Shown here: positions 36,250-45,089 of the stretch, piece by piece | Layout of the letters: each line of letters begins with the position of its first letter | Numbering within the stretch: position 1 is the first letter of the stretch | Assembly: GCA_023301765.1 (NCBI GenBank) | Contig: JALZUC010000028.1 | Span: 1-64,000 of the forward strand | Length of the DNA: 64,000 nt | Direction of reading: 5' to 3' | Origin: Akkermansiaceae bacterium | GTDB taxonomy: Bacteria; Verrucomicrobiota; Verrucomicrobiia; Verrucomicrobiales; Akkermansiaceae | Made by a program: the position numbers and the translations under genes | Notes under the pieces: model-generated | What the model saw: the letters and a program-made list of their open reading frames with translations, nothing else | The model's database searches: none | What the model was told of the DNA's origin: nothing

Positions 36250-36576
36250 ATGTTTAGCACCTCGATCGGACGCCTAAGAATCATCAGCATGATGGACGGC
36301 CTATCATTCCTCTATCTACTCTATCATTCTATATACTCAAAACGCATACTAGGGATCGATGATGCTATACGAATCCCTGGAATGATCCACGGCGCTCTAT
36401 TCACCATATTCTGCTTCCTCCTTCTTGACGCTATGCTGAAACAGAAATGGAATATCAGACCTCCCTTCTACAATAGCCCGCCCATCTTAATCTTTCTATC
36501 ATCCCTCATCCCCTTCGCCCCCATCGCCGTGGAAATATGGCTAAAAAAACAAATTCCAGCGGAAAAAACCACCTAA
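36250..36576 (+). CDS. DUF3817 family membrane protein
   Basis: 108 residues from ATG at 36250; a longer in-frame form from 36112 would overlap chrA antisense and its extra N-terminus is unlike the family. The sequence has GRLRIISMMDGLSFLYLLYHS and RIPGMIHGALFTIFCFL, the DUF3817 (YdzA-like) pattern, with three hydrophobic helices. Function unknown. It is convergent with the SprT-like gene. Confidence 0.8.
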   Translation: MFSTSIGRLRIISMMDGLSFLYLLYHSIYSKRILGIDDAIRIPGMIHGALFTIFCFLLLDAMLKQKWNIRPPFYNSPPILIFLSSLIPFAPIAVEIWLKKQIPAEKTT

Positions 36577-36580
36577 GGAT

Positions 36581-37162
36581 TCAGCCTAAAAACGTTTCAG
36601 CAAGACGGAACTTCTTATCATAAGATCCACCGTTATGCTTTTTACAACAGGTGAAACACCCAGCGTAACGCTTTATTTTACGCACTCGCTCAAAGCCCTC
36701 ACCACAGACAGGGCAACTGTAGCTCCACCTCTTACGCATCTTTCGCCCTGGTAACGGTAACGAATGCGTCACCCCCTCCCCTGGAATTCCTACATCATTA
36801 CACGCCTGCTGCCACTCCACACCATGAGCGGTAATACGGCGTCTCCCCGCACGACTATAAGCTACCAGATGTGCCAACTCATGAAGTAATGTGCGCTGCA
36901 CCTCATCAGGCGCTATTTCTTTAAGCTTAGGATTTAGTTCGATCACAGCATCTGGCCAAAATGCACGCCCAGCTGTAGTTCGCATCCGATGATTCCATCT
37001 CACCTGAAGCTTATCAGTCAGATGCCCTAGGTCCAGCGCGTGAAGTACCTCTACACACTGCTCACGCAGCTCCATATCACTCTGCGCCGCTAGTTTCACG
37101 TCACGCTTAGACCTCACCTTAGAAGCCATAGCTTTTTTATTTCGGGAAAAAAGAAACTCCAT
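36581..37162 (-). CDS. SprT-like zinc metallopeptidase domain protein
   Basis: About 193 residues from ATG at 37162. It has HELAHLVAYSRAG (HExxH zinc site), AHGVEWQQACNDVG with the third ligand region, and a C-terminal zinc ribbon (YSCPVCGEGFERV, YAGCFTCC). The layout is that of SprT/Spartan-like proteins, which in other lineages cleave DNA-protein crosslinks; the bacterial function is unproven. It is followed by the UbiA-like gene upstream in the same strand. Confidence 0.85.
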   Translation of the reverse strand: MEFLFSRNKKAMASKVRSKRDVKLAAQSDMELREQCVEVLHALDLGHLTDKLQVRWNHRMRTTAGRAFWPDAVIELNPKLKEIAPDEVQRTLLHELAHLVAYSRAGRRRITAHGVEWQQACNDVGIPGEGVTHSLPLPGRKMRKRWSYSCPVCGEGFERVRKIKRYAGCFTCCKKHNGGSYDKKFRLAETFLG

Positions 37163-37198
37163 CTGCACGGCACCTAAAAGTTTAACCCCATCACATGA

Positions 37199-38143
37199 TC
37201 ACGCTACCAGAAAAATAGGCAACGGTATTAGTAGCGCCACATCCGCTAACACTCTCTGAGCATCTAAACTAAGGCGTTCACGATAGTGATTAATCACCTG
37301 CAGAGAAGCCGCCGCCACCATAACAGCATAGAAAAACGGCTTAGAATATTCATCAGCATAGAACGCTGCAAAAAACAGACTCCCAGCTGCCAGCACCACC
37401 AGCCCTAGCGTTAGACTAGCCTCATGCGAGTAGGATTTTTCGACAGAGGAAGCCACCGTTGCTCTCTCCCAGAGATCAATAGCGGTAATATTCATCATAC
37501 ACAATGCACCTAAGACCAACACCTCACGACAATAAAAAAACACCACCATTAATGTCCGCAGCACCATTACACCAAAGTTCCAAATAGCATCAGCTATACC
37601 AGTATTATGAAAGGCAAATAGCACACCATTAAAATCCGCCACCAACAATGAAGCATTAGCCGCATTCACAGGAATACCCACGCCCATCGCGAAAATCATC
37701 CCAGCAAGGAAATTCTTCACATACGGCACCTCTTGAGTGCGGAACCACACCAGCAAAAAATAAAAAGCACACAGCACTATCGCCACCAAGCCGGCTGAAA
37801 ACATAGCCCGGGGCAGTACATATAACGACTCATAAATGCAGACCCCGGCACCCACTAGACTACCAAGCAATAATACCCAGCGCAAACGCCAATGAAAATA
37901 GTGCCTGGGCGAAGACTCTCTCAGCTCTGGGTGTCTCCAATTATCTATCAGCCTATCTACCACATAGACACACCACACGGCAAGTGGCAGCACCCACCAT
38001 GAAGACACCGGAATATACTCCACCCGCAGAGCCTTAGCCAGCATCCACATCCAAGCTATCGCTACCAACGGAGCGTCTATACTCAATAAGTTAGGAATCA
38101 ACCATAACACTAACCGGCGTTTTTCCATAAAATCGCAGCGCAC
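37199..38143 (-). CDS. Polytopic membrane protein, UbiA prenyltransferase-like
   Basis: The 314-residue protein has about eight hydrophobic helices. The GTG start at 38143 is preferred because AGAAGG lies 7 bases upstream; an ATG at 38128 is in frame. The first acidic motif VDRLIDNWRHPE and the later ITAIDLWER resemble, weakly, the two Asp-rich motifs of the UbiA superfamily, but the canonical NDxxDxxxD is not complete. It may be a divergent UbiA-type enzyme or an unrelated membrane protein; no substrate is suggested by the neighbours. Confidence 0.55.
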   Translation of the reverse strand: MRCDFMEKRRLVLWLIPNLLSIDAPLVAIAWMWMLAKALRVEYIPVSSWWVLPLAVWCVYVVDRLIDNWRHPELRESSPRHYFHWRLRWVLLLGSLVGAGVCIYESLYVLPRAMFSAGLVAIVLCAFYFLLVWFRTQEVPYVKNFLAGMIFAMGVGIPVNAANASLLVADFNGVLFAFHNTGIADAIWNFGVMVLRTLMVVFFYCREVLVLGALCMMNITAIDLWERATVASSVEKSYSHEASLTLGLVVLAAGSLFFAAFYADEYSKPFFYAVMVAAASLQVINHYRERLSLDAQRVLADVALLIPLPIFLVA

Positions 38144-38198
38144 TTATCAACCTTCTAGGAGCTAACTGATCGCCCCCAGAGAGTAAAACCGCGCGCAA

Positions 38199-38351
38199 TT
38201 AATGACCACCAGCATCTTTTTTATCCTTATCAGACTTGAATAGATTCTTTGTACCTTTTCCTTCATCGCTGTCCTCCCAAGAATGGCGTTCACAGGAGAC
38301 AAAAGTAAATATAGCGGCAACCGCAATAGAGCTAAAAATGATTTTTCTCAT
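38199..38351 (-). CDS. Small lipoprotein (50 residues)
   Basis: The minus-strand ORF from ATG at 38351 to TAA at 38199 encodes MRKIIFSSIAVAAIFTFVSC-ERHSWEDSDEGKG, then TKNLFKSDKDKKDAGGH. The hydrophobic signal ends in FVSC, a good lipobox with a processed Cys at residue 20, and the mature part is a 30-residue highly charged peptide. It sits divergent to FloA. Such tiny lipoproteins are easily missed; function unknown. Confidence 0.7.
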   Translation of the reverse strand: MRKIIFSSIAVAAIFTFVSCERHSWEDSDEGKGTKNLFKSDKDKKDAGGH

Positions 38352-38499
38352 GTCACGGATTTCTATAAACCATCACCAGCAGAAAGCAAGCCGTCATTAC
38401 ATCACAATTTTATCATCAGATTTCTTGCAAGTCCCCCATTGTTGTTTCAAAGTGTCATCCAAGAACATAATCACCTAATAATCTCACCACATCACACCC

Positions 38500-39525
38500 A
38501 TGCACACACTCATCTTAGCTAACCTCTTAATTCCTGCCCTACTCGGTGCAACCGTCCTTGCAGGCCTCATCTTCGTTTTTATCCTCTTTAAGTTTCTTGG
38601 TATCTGGATTCAAGCACGCAGTGCAGGAGCACCCGTGAGCCTGATGAACCTTGTCTTCATGCGTTTCCGTAAAGTGCCACCAGCCCTCATCGTAAACAGC
38701 CGCATCACCGCCGTGAAAGCAGGCCTTCCCTTCACTACGGACCAACTAGAGGCCCACTACCTATCAGGTGGTGACATCACCCACGTCGTCCTCGCCATGA
38801 TCGCCGCAGATAAAGCCGGTATATCCCTCTCTTACGATCGCGCCTGCGCCATCGACCTCGCCACTAAAGACACCGGCAAAACCGTACTCGAAGCCGTAAG
38901 AACATCTATTAACCCTAAAGTAATCGACTGCCCAAACCCCGCCAGTGGAAATACAAAAATCACTGCGGTAGCCAAAGACGGCATCGCTGTAAATGCCCGC
39001 GCCCGCGTCACGGTAAGAACAAACTTAAGCCGCTTTGTCGGTGGTGCCACTGAGGAAACTATCATCGCCCGCGTTGGCGAAGGCATCGTCACATCCGTAG
39101 GTTCCGCCTCATCCTACAAACACGTATTAGAAAATCCAGATAACATCTCAAAACTCGTTCTTGGTAAAGGAGTAGATGCTTCCACAGCCTTCGAGATCCT
39201 CTCCATAGACATCGCTGACGTCGACGTCGCAGATAACATTGGCGCCCGTCTCCAAGCAGAACAAGCCGAAGCAGATAAACAAGTAGCCCAGGCAAAAGCC
39301 GAAATGCGCAGAGCTGCAGCCGTAGCTGTAGAGCAGGAAATGTCGGCCAAAACTCAAGAAATGCGCGCCAAAGTTGTAGAAGCAGAAGCAGGTATCCCCA
39401 TGGCCATCGCAGAAGCATTCCGTAATGGCAACCTAGGTATCATGGACTACGTTAAGTATGAAAATGTCAATGCCGACACAAAAATGCGCGACTCCATCGC
39501 CGGTGAAGGCCCTGATGGCGAGTAA
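38500..39525 (+). CDS. floA: Flotillin-like protein FloA
   Basis: The 341-residue protein has an N-terminal membrane helix ([27 protein letters not shown]), a SPFH-like domain and Ala/Glu-rich helices ([20 protein letters not shown]) near the C-terminus, ending in a [19 protein letters not shown] segment as in FloA/YqfA. FloA organises functional membrane microdomains. Next gene is 33 bases downstream, likely cotranscribed. Confidence 0.9.
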   Translation: MHTLILANLLIPALLGATVLAGLIFVFILFKFLGIWIQARSAGAPVSLMNLVFMRFRKVPPALIVNSRITAVKAGLPFTTDQLEAHYLSGGDITHVVLAMIAADKAGISLSYDRACAIDLATKDTGKTVLEAVRTSINPKVIDCPNPASGNTKITAVAKDGIAVNARARVTVRTNLSRFVGGATEETIIARVGEGIVTSVGSASSYKHVLENPDNISKLVLGKGVDASTAFEILSIDIADVDVADNIGARLQAEQAEADKQVAQAKAEMRRAAAVAVEQEMSAKTQEMRAKVVEAEAGIPMAIAEAFRNGNLGIMDYVKYENVNADTKMRDSIAGEGPDGE

Positions 39526-39558
39526 CCTCTAAACCACTTAACCCCCAGCTTTCCCTCC

Positions 39559-40050
39559 ATGGAAATAGACGGCCAAGTCATCGTCCTGATCATCTTCGTA
39601 GTGATCAGCGGCATTCAATGGTTCATTAAAAAAGTTCAAGGAAAAGATGACCCAAGTGACAACTCTGAATCCTTAGAAAACATCTATGATGACTTCCGGG
39701 AAGAGATCCGCCAGCGCCAAACCACCCTTCAGCAGCCAGAAACAGCACAAGTACCACCGCCACTAGCAGTCAGTGACCAGGCCCACTCACCTACTAATCA
39801 CACTGAAGTCATCAGCTTCCAGGCACCTGCGCCTCCACGCTTTAGTATGCCTGAGCCAGCAGTAACACTCACCACCGCGCAACGAGAAGCCGTAGCAAAA
39901 TTCGAAGAACGCGGCAGAATAAAAACACGGCATAGTGCCCCCCCCCCTAGTATATCCGCTCGGTCCCTCCTAACCAACCCTCAATCCGCTCGTCAAGCAG
40001 TCATCCTTCAAGAAATATTTTCTAAGCCAAGGTCTCTACAAAAGTTTTAA
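39559..40050 (+). CDS. Single-pass membrane protein downstream of floA
   Basis: The 163-residue product starts with a membrane helix (VIVLIIFVVISGIQWFI), then a long hydrophilic Pro/Gln-rich segment with no recognised domain, ending with ARQAVILQEIFSKPRSL. It lies 33 bases after floA in the same direction. A C10 homopolymer (39938-39947) inside the gene could cause phase-variable frameshifting. Possibly a FloA partner; function unknown. Confidence 0.75.
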   Translation: MEIDGQVIVLIIFVVISGIQWFIKKVQGKDDPSDNSESLENIYDDFREEIRQRQTTLQQPETAQVPPPLAVSDQAHSPTNHTEVISFQAPAPPRFSMPEPAVTLTTAQREAVAKFEERGRIKTRHSAPPPSISARSLLTNPQSARQAVILQEIFSKPRSLQKF

Positions 40051-40367
40051 TCCACAATAATAACAAAACTCTAAAGAACCTTTACGAAGCTGAACCAGCT
40101 CAGGACATAACACCAAAAACCCATACAGCACAATGATTTCTGAACAATCTACCACTGAAAATTACTTTCTCAGCCACTCAAAATCAATTGCTCAAAAGAA
40201 CTCCGTTCGCGTATCCTAATTACCGAGCTTCGTTTATCCTTGTAAAATAAATAAAATACCGCTAATTATCTGTCCTTGCCTCAAAAAGAGGTGATACTCG
40301 TTCAAATAATTTGTGCATACGGTTGTTCGAAAGTTTACGTTGAACAATGCACATACAAGAAAAGCAA
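40051..40367. other. Intergenic region, upstream leader of the RRM gene
   Basis: 317 bases, A/T-rich, without a recognisable gene. It is likely to hold the promoter and 5' leader of the RRM-protein gene. No known riboswitch or terminator was seen. Confidence 0.4.
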
Positions 40368-40640
40368 ATGAATATATATGTAGGTAACCTGTCTTATGGT
40401 GTCAGTGATAATGATCTCCAACAACTCTTCGCTGAGCACGGATCAGTCTCTAGCGCAAAAATCATCCAAGACAGAGAAACAGGACGCTCCAAAGGATTTG
40501 GATTCGTCGAAATGTCTGATGACGGTGACGCGCAAAAAGCGATTGAATCACTTAATGGTCAATCCATAGATGGTAGAAATCTTACCGTCAACGAAGCACG
40601 TCCACGTGAAGAGCGTCCACCACGCCGCGATAACTGGTAA
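40368..40640 (+). CDS. RNA-binding protein with RRM domain
   Basis: About 90 residues from ATG at 40368 (an in-frame ATG at 40347 adds MHIQEKQ). A single RRM is complete: MNIYVGNLSYGVSDNDL (RNP2) and GRSKGFGFVEM (RNP1), with a short basic tail. Bacterial proteins of this class are cold-related RNA chaperones. A strong terminator follows. Confidence 0.92.
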   Translation: MNIYVGNLSYGVSDNDLQQLFAEHGSVSSAKIIQDRETGRSKGFGFVEMSDDGDAQKAIESLNGQSIDGRNLTVNEARPREERPPRRDNW

Positions 40641-40667
40641 TATCTCTACGAAGATTTTCCCTTTTAC

Positions 40668-40702
40668 AAGGCTGTCTCCATCTGGAGGCAGCCTTTCTTT
40701 TG
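40668..40702 (+). terminator. Intrinsic terminator of the RRM gene
   Basis: A 12-bp stem (AAGGCTGTCTCC / GGAGGCAGCCTT, one G-T pair) with loop ATCT is followed by TCTTTTG. It lies about 30 bases after the RRM stop codon. Confidence 0.85.
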
Positions 40703-40804
40703 TTACCCCCTATTGTTCCACTACGCTATTAAAGCTAGAAATACCTCACCGCTTAAAGTAAAGCCACCTTGACAGCTCACCTCAGCGGCAGAATAATTAA
40801 AACT

Positions 40805-41218
40805 ATGCAAGCCCCCCAGTTTATGGATGCCGTCAAAGCGGTAATCGCACGCGATGATCGTTTTCAACTGGGAGCTTACTACTTCCTCAAGGACGCACTA
40901 GACTTTACCGTAAAACGCGCCATGGATAATAACGGCGGCCAGCAACGTCACGTCACCGCTAGCGAGCTCCTCATTGGCCTTAGAGATCTCGCCCTACAAG
41001 AATTTGGCCCCATGGCCAGTACCATGATAAGCGAATGGGGGGTTACTCAGTGCACAGACATCGGTATCATGGTCTTCCAGCTCATTGAGGAAGGAGCTTT
41101 TGGCAAGCAGGACTCTGATACCCCAGAAGACTTTACTAATATCTTCTCTCTTCAGCAAACCTTAGCTGCCCCATTTCTCCCGACCGCACTGGCTACGACC
41201 GATGGCCAAAATGCATAA
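40805..41218 (+). CDS. Minf_1886 family protein
   Basis: About 137 residues from ATG at 40805 (a TTG at 40769 is in frame). It resembles the conserved verrucomicrobial/planctomycete Minf_1886 family: short cytosolic proteins with FxxAVxxVxxRDxRFxxGAYxFLxxAL near the N-terminus and HVTASELLIGLRDLALQEFGPMA. Function unknown. Followed 22 bases later by the GDSL esterase gene. Confidence 0.8.
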   Translation: MQAPQFMDAVKAVIARDDRFQLGAYYFLKDALDFTVKRAMDNNGGQQRHVTASELLIGLRDLALQEFGPMASTMISEWGVTQCTDIGIMVFQLIEEGAFGKQDSDTPEDFTNIFSLQQTLAAPFLPTALATTDGQNA

Positions 41219-41240
41219 TCACCCCTAGTCAAATACAACC

Positions 41241-41966
41241 ATGATCAAGCCCTTACTCCTCATCGCACTCTCCCTCGCTATTCTCCCCATCGCCTGTGCC
41301 CAATCTCCCGTAGAAGAAGCCGCAGACACAGCAATAGACCGCCTCGACATTAAATGGTGGAAAGCTCGCCACGAGATGAAAGTCAAAGCGGCCAAGAACA
41401 CCAAGGTAGATCTCCTATTTATCGGAGACTCCATCACTCATGGTTGGGAAAACAAAGGCAGCAAATTCTGGAAAAAATACTACGCTCCACGTAATGCCTT
41501 TAACATTGGTTACTCCGGTGACCGCACCCAGCACGTCCTCTGGCGGCTAGAAAACGGGGAAATGGCCGGCATGAAACCCAAAGTTGCCGTTATCATGATC
41601 GGCACAAACAATACGGGGCACTCTATGCAAAAGGCAGAAGAAACCGCAAGCGGTGTCCAAGCTATCATCAAGCACATACACCAGAATAGCCCGGAGACCA
41701 AAGTCCTCCTCCTCGGGATCTTCCCGCGCGGCTCTGAGCCCACTCATAAGATGCGCCTGCTCAATGATGAGATTAACAGCATCATCAAAAAAAGCGCTGA
41801 TGGAGAAAAAGTCACCTACCTAGACATCAGCCCATCCTTCCTTGATGACAAAGGCATGCTCAATGAAGAAATCATGCCAGACAAACTCCACCCACTACCT
41901 CATGGATACCAAATCTGGGCAGAGGCTATGGAACCCGTTCTAAAAAAACTACTTAACGAGAAATAG
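41241..41966 (+). CDS. Secreted GDSL/SGNH hydrolase (PAF-acetylhydrolase-like)
   Basis: The 241-residue protein has a signal peptide (to about residue 20), GDSITHGWE (Ser), NIGYSGDRTQHVLWRL, IGTNNTGH (Asn) and DKLHPLPHGY (Asp/His). The layout matches esterases acting on small acyl or acetyl groups such as sugar O-acetates. It follows the Minf_1886 gene in a likely shared unit. Confidence 0.85.
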   Translation: MIKPLLLIALSLAILPIACAQSPVEEAADTAIDRLDIKWWKARHEMKVKAAKNTKVDLLFIGDSITHGWENKGSKFWKKYYAPRNAFNIGYSGDRTQHVLWRLENGEMAGMKPKVAVIMIGTNNTGHSMQKAEETASGVQAIIKHIHQNSPETKVLLLGIFPRGSEPTHKMRLLNDEINSIIKKSADGEKVTYLDISPSFLDDKGMLNEEIMPDKLHPLPHGYQIWAEAMEPVLKKLLNEK

Positions 41967-42084
41967 TCTCTACTATCCCTGTATCAGGAGACGCTTTCTC
42001 CACGCTTCTGTAAGCATTTTAATGTTATGATACTACATCATAGCCATCGCTACGGCCCTTACTACCCAAGTTACTTTTACTCAG

Positions 42085-43584
42085 TTAGCGCACACCAGTT
42101 GCAGGTAAAAAGCGGTAATAAACCTCCAGCATCAGAGTGGCCAGACAGGTCCGGTAGTGTAGCGCCTTAGCCGAGCCCCCCTTATACTGAGCTGCCACAG
42201 CATTCAACTTACCGCCACCACCTACATCCACCCATGACCCCTCGTCACTCTGGCTATTTAGCAGCTGATCGCGAAAAAGGTTATTATAAAAATGCCACTC
42301 ATCACCACCCCGGTTAATCATAGCCTGTGCATGGTAGTAATGACGGTAGAGATCAGCATTAGCCGTATGATAATCAAATTTAGCATGCTTCCGAATATAG
42401 CGCGCACCCTCACGTACTAGTGAATCATGGCCTTTACCCCACATCTGGAAGGCTAGCACCCCGCCCCCCGTCATTGTATAACCTTTATCATTATGAGGTT
42501 GGGGACTAGTATAACCTATCCCTCCACTAGCGGCTTGAGTTCCCTTAATATACGCTAACGCAGAACGAATACTATTTGTAAAATCTCGCTCCTCCCACAG
42601 CCCAGTGTACTTACATGCCTTGAGCGCCTGAATGTGCCAAAGACCTATCGAGTTATCCCCACCACGTTTACCTGACCGATCATAACCATAGTCCCATGAA
42701 CCAGAGTTATGCTGGTTTTCTAAAATCCAATCTCCAGCCGCCCGCACTGATTTATTAAGATTAGGGATGTTAATATCTAACTTCGTACAAAAGGTAGCTG
42801 CCTCAGCCAGTGCATAAGTAGCTATACTATGATCATAGCACCAGTGCCTATCTTTGAAGTCATTCGCCATTTTACCATTATTATTCATACTAATATTAGT
42901 CAGATAAACGATGGCTCGCGTAACGGCATCACCAAACTCCTCAGAGTTAGGCGTCTCACAGTGGCCTAAGTAAGCAAGCAAGGCAAAACCTGTCATCGCC
43001 ACTTGATTCTCACCACACCAGCTACCATCACTTTTTTGGGTTTTTTTTAACCAACGCAAAGAGCTCATAACCGCATCTTCACAACGCTCATTCCCACCAT
43101 TGTTAGAAAGACGACTAAGACGATCAGCCTTGGAACAACGCTTCCTAATATCACCAGAAATGGCCGCGTAAGGGTCTCCCCTATCGCCCTCACCGAAATC
43201 ATTATCCCCCCCTAGACCTTCACCCCCTAACTCAAAATCAGCCGAAGGATCAGGAACATCTATCTCAAATGAAGGAATAGCTATGTTAGATAGCTTCTGA
43301 GGAAATAACATCTTAGAAAACATATCAACAGGGCTCGAGGGGACACGCTCTGCTACTCTCCTAGCTTCTGGGGTATCATGTACTTTATCCGTAAGACTCC
43401 TATCCACATAGGTCTCTATAAGAGCAATCGGAGGATCAATAGACTTAAAGAAAAAACTCATAAACAGCAGCGCTAAAAAGAGCACTGTTAGAACCGCAAC
43501 AATAATACTTGTTAGGGTAGTATTACGTTGCTGATCAGCGAGGCGTTTATGTACTTCTGGACTAAGTTGTGCGTGGAGGCTCAT
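42085..43584 (-). CDS. Membrane-anchored terpene-cyclase-like (alpha/alpha6-barrel) protein
   Basis: The 499-residue protein has one membrane helix near residue 25-45 (LTSIIVAVLTVLFLALLFMSFFF) and an exported domain from about 170 with squalene-cyclase/prenyltransferase-type repeats (SLRWLKKTQKSDGSWCG, VAMTGFALLAYLGH, AGDWILENQHNSGSWDYGY, ALAYIKGTQAASGGIGYTSPQ). These barrels in planctomycetes and Verrucomicrobia are usually not cyclases; no acidic DxDD motif was found. It may bind polyanionic or glycan ligands. Function unknown. Confidence 0.75.
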   Translation of the reverse strand: MSLHAQLSPEVHKRLADQQRNTTLTSIIVAVLTVLFLALLFMSFFFKSIDPPIALIETYVDRSLTDKVHDTPEARRVAERVPSSPVDMFSKMLFPQKLSNIAIPSFEIDVPDPSADFELGGEGLGGDNDFGEGDRGDPYAAISGDIRKRCSKADRLSRLSNNGGNERCEDAVMSSLRWLKKTQKSDGSWCGENQVAMTGFALLAYLGHCETPNSEEFGDAVTRAIVYLTNISMNNNGKMANDFKDRHWCYDHSIATYALAEAATFCTKLDINIPNLNKSVRAAGDWILENQHNSGSWDYGYDRSGKRGGDNSIGLWHIQALKACKYTGLWEERDFTNSIRSALAYIKGTQAASGGIGYTSPQPHNDKGYTMTGGGVLAFQMWGKGHDSLVREGARYIRKHAKFDYHTANADLYRHYYHAQAMINRGGDEWHFYNNLFRDQLLNSQSDEGSWVDVGGGGKLNAVAAQYKGGSAKALHYRTCLATLMLEVYYRFLPATGVR

Positions 43585-44015
43585 AGAGTTTAATTATTAT
43601 GTTACATAGAATACAACGCAGCAAAGTCCTGTTTACTTAGTTATTTCCACTATAATAATAACCAGTTAGCTAATGAAAAACTCATTAAGACATACCCCAC
43701 ATACGTTTCCGTAGCAGGCCCTCTACAGATTATTTTTCAAAAGCCTTCTCAAGCAGGCTCCTTGCAGCACCGCGCGCTGACAAATCAATAAATAACTGAT
43801 CAATCTCATGGCTAGAATCAGCCCCCGCTATAGAGATCTCACTAACATACAGCTCCTAACTCACACCCCCATTCACTAATCCACGTAACCGTTAAACCAT
43901 CACAGCAGCTATCTATATTATAAATATATGTAGTCTTAACGCATTTTATAAAAAACGATTTGCGCAGGTCAATCTTGTATCATCAGGCCATTTTCTATAA
44001 AAATACCGCATCACT
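43585..44015. other. Intergenic region upstream of the uronate operon
   Basis: 431 bases between divergent genes. It contains the minus-strand remnant listed at 43730-43855 and A/T-rich DNA near 43905-43990 that probably holds the operon promoter; no clear operator was recognised. Confidence 0.5.
43730..43855 (-). pseudogene. Short protein-coding remnant without start codon
   Basis: A minus-strand frame immediately after a stop reads ELYVSEISIAGADSSHEIDQ, then LFIDLSARGAARSLLEKAFEK, then stop. It has no start codon, so it is most likely a gene fragment. The family is not recognised. Confidence 0.35.
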
Positions 44016-45080
44016 ATGAACACTGTTGCTATCGATAAACATAACGCCCTCGTGCAGGCAGCCTATGAAGCTCGTGGCTTCAGCTCAGATGAGGCCAAAG
44101 ACGCCGCTGACATGTGCGCCGCCGCCACTTGGCACGGCAACCGCACCCATAACGCCCTTAAGGCACTCCACCTAGATGACCTATTTGGTTCTGCAAATGG
44201 CGGCTGCACCCCGGGGGCTCAAATTGAGATTATTGAAAACCGCTTCTCCGCCGCTGAAGTCTGGAACTCACATAAAAAACTTGGCCAATCTGTAGCAAAA
44301 CGTGCCTTTAACCGTGCCATCGAACTCGCAGAACAACACGGAATAGGTATCGTCAGTGTAGATAACTGCTTCCACTACCTCTGGGGTGGTGGCTACGTCA
44401 TTGAGGCTGCTAAGCGCGGCTACATCGCCTATACTAACTGCACTTCAACTCTCGCAGAGGTCGTCCCCTTTCAAGGAAAAACACCCACTCTAGGCACAAA
44501 CCCTCACAGCTGGGGATTCCCCACCACTGAGGCACTAGGATACCCCATATGTATCGACTGGGCTACCTCCACCGTCGCCATGGGACGCGTCCAACAACTT
44601 AAACGTGAAGGCAAAAAACTCCCACAGCATGCAGCTGTAGACGCAGAGGGAAAACCCACCACGGACCCTAATAATGTATCAGCACTACTCCCCTTCGGCG
44701 CACACAAGGGCTACGGACTCTCACTCATCAACGAGCTTACCGCAGCACTCATAGGAGGCTCACTCCCCCTACACCGCGGCCGCACCAGCCCAAGTGCTGA
44801 TGAAAAAAATAGCACCTCCTTTTTCTTCCAGATCATCCATCCAGAGGCGATCTCAGCAGGTAACTTTGCCGCAGGCCGTAATCAGTCAGCTAATATCAAA
44901 GCTGTGATCGAAGATATCCTAGGACCAGGAAATGGTAATTGCCTACTGCCCGGGCAGCTAGAAGCAGAAGCTGCTAAAAAGTCTGAGCAAGCAGGTGGAC
45001 TTCTATTTAGTGAAGTTGAGCTCACAGAGCTCAACAAAATTGCCACTTCACTCGGCCACCCCACCCTCACCACTATCTAA
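44016..45080 (+). CDS. Ldh-family NAD(P)-dependent oxidoreductase (malate/lactate dehydrogenase type 2)
   Basis: The 354-residue protein belongs to the Ldh_2 (YlbC/ComC-like) family: WHGNRTHN near residue 40, SVDNCFHYLWGGGYVIEAA, TLGTNPHSWGFPTTE, DWATSTVAMGRV and LPFGAHKGYGLSL all lie at the conserved sites. Family members oxidise 2-hydroxyacids or reduce keto acids such as 2,3-diketo-gulonate or pyruvate. As the first gene of the operon it may reduce or oxidise a sugar acid; the exact substrate is not given by the sequence. Confidence 0.88.
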   Translation: MNTVAIDKHNALVQAAYEARGFSSDEAKDAADMCAAATWHGNRTHNALKALHLDDLFGSANGGCTPGAQIEIIENRFSAAEVWNSHKKLGQSVAKRAFNRAIELAEQHGIGIVSVDNCFHYLWGGGYVIEAAKRGYIAYTNCTSTLAEVVPFQGKTPTLGTNPHSWGFPTTEALGYPICIDWATSTVAMGRVQQLKREGKKLPQHAAVDAEGKPTTDPNNVSALLPFGAHKGYGLSLINELTAALIGGSLPLHRGRTSPSADEKNSTSFFFQIIHPEAISAGNFAAGRNQSANIKAVIEDILGPGNGNCLLPGQLEAEAAKKSEQAGGLLFSEVELTELNKIATSLGHPTLTTI

Positions 45081-45089
45081 CATCTAGTT

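Noticed and set aside
39114-39418. Three overlapping antisense ORFs inside floA
   Set aside because: They are shadows of the conserved FloA reading frame with Leu/Arg-rich, non-protein-like composition.
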